DNA of 37,882 nucleotides from Patescibacteria group bacterium (GTDB lineage Bacteria > Patescibacteriota > Patescibacteriia > Patescibacteriales > UBA12465), in contig JARRBY010000005.1 of NCBI GenBank assembly GCA_029982795.1, positions 1 to 37,882 of the forward strand, given 5' to 3'. The notes under the pieces were generated by a model, which made no database searches, was not told where the DNA came from, and saw nothing but the letters and a program-made list of their open reading frames with translations. Every line of letters begins with the position of its first letter. Positions within the stretch are counted from its first letter, which is position 1. Shown in pieces: positions 37,679 to 37,882 of this stretch. A program made the position numbers and the translations under genes.

Positions 37679-37882
37679 ATTACTATTTACTTATTTGTAT
37701 TATTTTAATAAATCTTTAATAGAAGAAACGTTAAGTATTTTAGTGGTTAGTGAATAGCGAGGCGCGCAGAATTGGTGGGGATATGTGTACGTAGAAGCAT
37801 AGAATCTACGTATTTGGCGCGTTGCAGGCTAATTGCTTTGCGCTTTGTGCAAAAAAAGTTTGCGCAACGGTCATAATCTCTC
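37679..37882. other. Right-edge non-coding segment with unusual composition
   Basis: From about 37750 to the end the sequence is close to half G+C by eye, against about 30% elsewhere. TACGTAGA (37789-37796) and TCTACGTA (37806-37813) form a perfect 8-bp inverted repeat, and GCGCAA/TTGCGC words recur. On the plus strand about 40 codons stay open (containing ARRAELVGIC) up to a TAA near 37875, but no start or family is recognisable. Probably the margin of a foreign or repetitive element. Confidence 0.4.

Overview
The window looks like a piece of a Patescibacteria (CPR) chromosome. It is very AT-rich and compactly coded, and it uses the standard code: TGG for Trp, with TGA seen as a stop. It carries many small VirB2/T4SS-pilin-like proteins of the kind common in CPR genomes, and most genes lack a Shine-Dalgarno (SD) sequence. 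The phylum is inferred from gene content and style; there is no rRNA or other phylogenetic marker except L19. Six tRNA genes are present: Ala-GGC, Gly-TCC, Leu-TAG, Leu-GAG, Val-TAC and Asp-GTC.

Layout. 1-860: tRNA-Ala behind a near-consensus promoter, then a long non-coding AT-rich stretch with a repeated TGTTCC/GGAACA palindrome. 861-6249: trxB, then a co-directional envelope-glycan group (GT-B-like protein, EamA-type transporter, membrane-anchored glycoside-hydrolase-like protein, GT2, DoxX-like protein). 6289-8545 (minus): tRNA-Leu, lgt, MFS transporter, tRNA-Gly. 8628-11039: PEP synthase. 11040-12574: a divergent pair, a 3D-domain cell-wall protein and a secreted coiled-coil protein. 12644-15262 (minus): six tandem pilin-like paralogues, the first with a strong promoter and a near-perfect SD. 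15381-17724: a polytopic GT-C-like membrane protein plus a GT2. 17767-21268 (minus): solute-binding lipoprotein, seventh pilin-like protein, RodZ-like membrane HTH protein, methyltransferase, small membrane protein. 21348-24614 (minus): an SMC ATPase with no recognisable hinge domain. 24726-25952: cytidylate-kinase-like protein, rplS, tRNA-Leu, tRNA-Val. 26134-29263: GreA-like factor, an unknown protein with an ADP-ribosyltransferase-like C-terminus, a small unknown gene with exceptionally strong expression signals beside an IS30-like transposase remnant, and a PHP-domain protein. 29375-30962: tsaE, lspA, DksA/TraR-type zinc-finger protein, tRNA-Asp. 30972-35249 (minus): MarR regulator, asymmetric heterodimeric ABC exporter, small membrane protein. 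35535-37882: LRR lipoprotein, a second glycoside-hydrolase-like membrane protein and two less AT-rich stretches that look foreign.

How the genes fit together. Most of the window serves the cell envelope. Lgt and LspA would mature the lipoproteins seen here (solute-binding protein, LRR protein). The glycosyltransferases, flippase-like transporter and hydrolase-like proteins would make or trim surface glycan. The pilin-like array, the seventh pilin in an operon with a solute-binding protein and a RodZ-like protein, and the nearby 3D-domain wall protein suggest a surface filament or DNA/nutrient-uptake apparatus whose ATPases lie elsewhere. The strongest candidates for something undescribed are the pilin array with graded expression signals, the hinge-less SMC, and a recurring arrangement in which a promoter is followed at once by a small hairpin and a U-tract.
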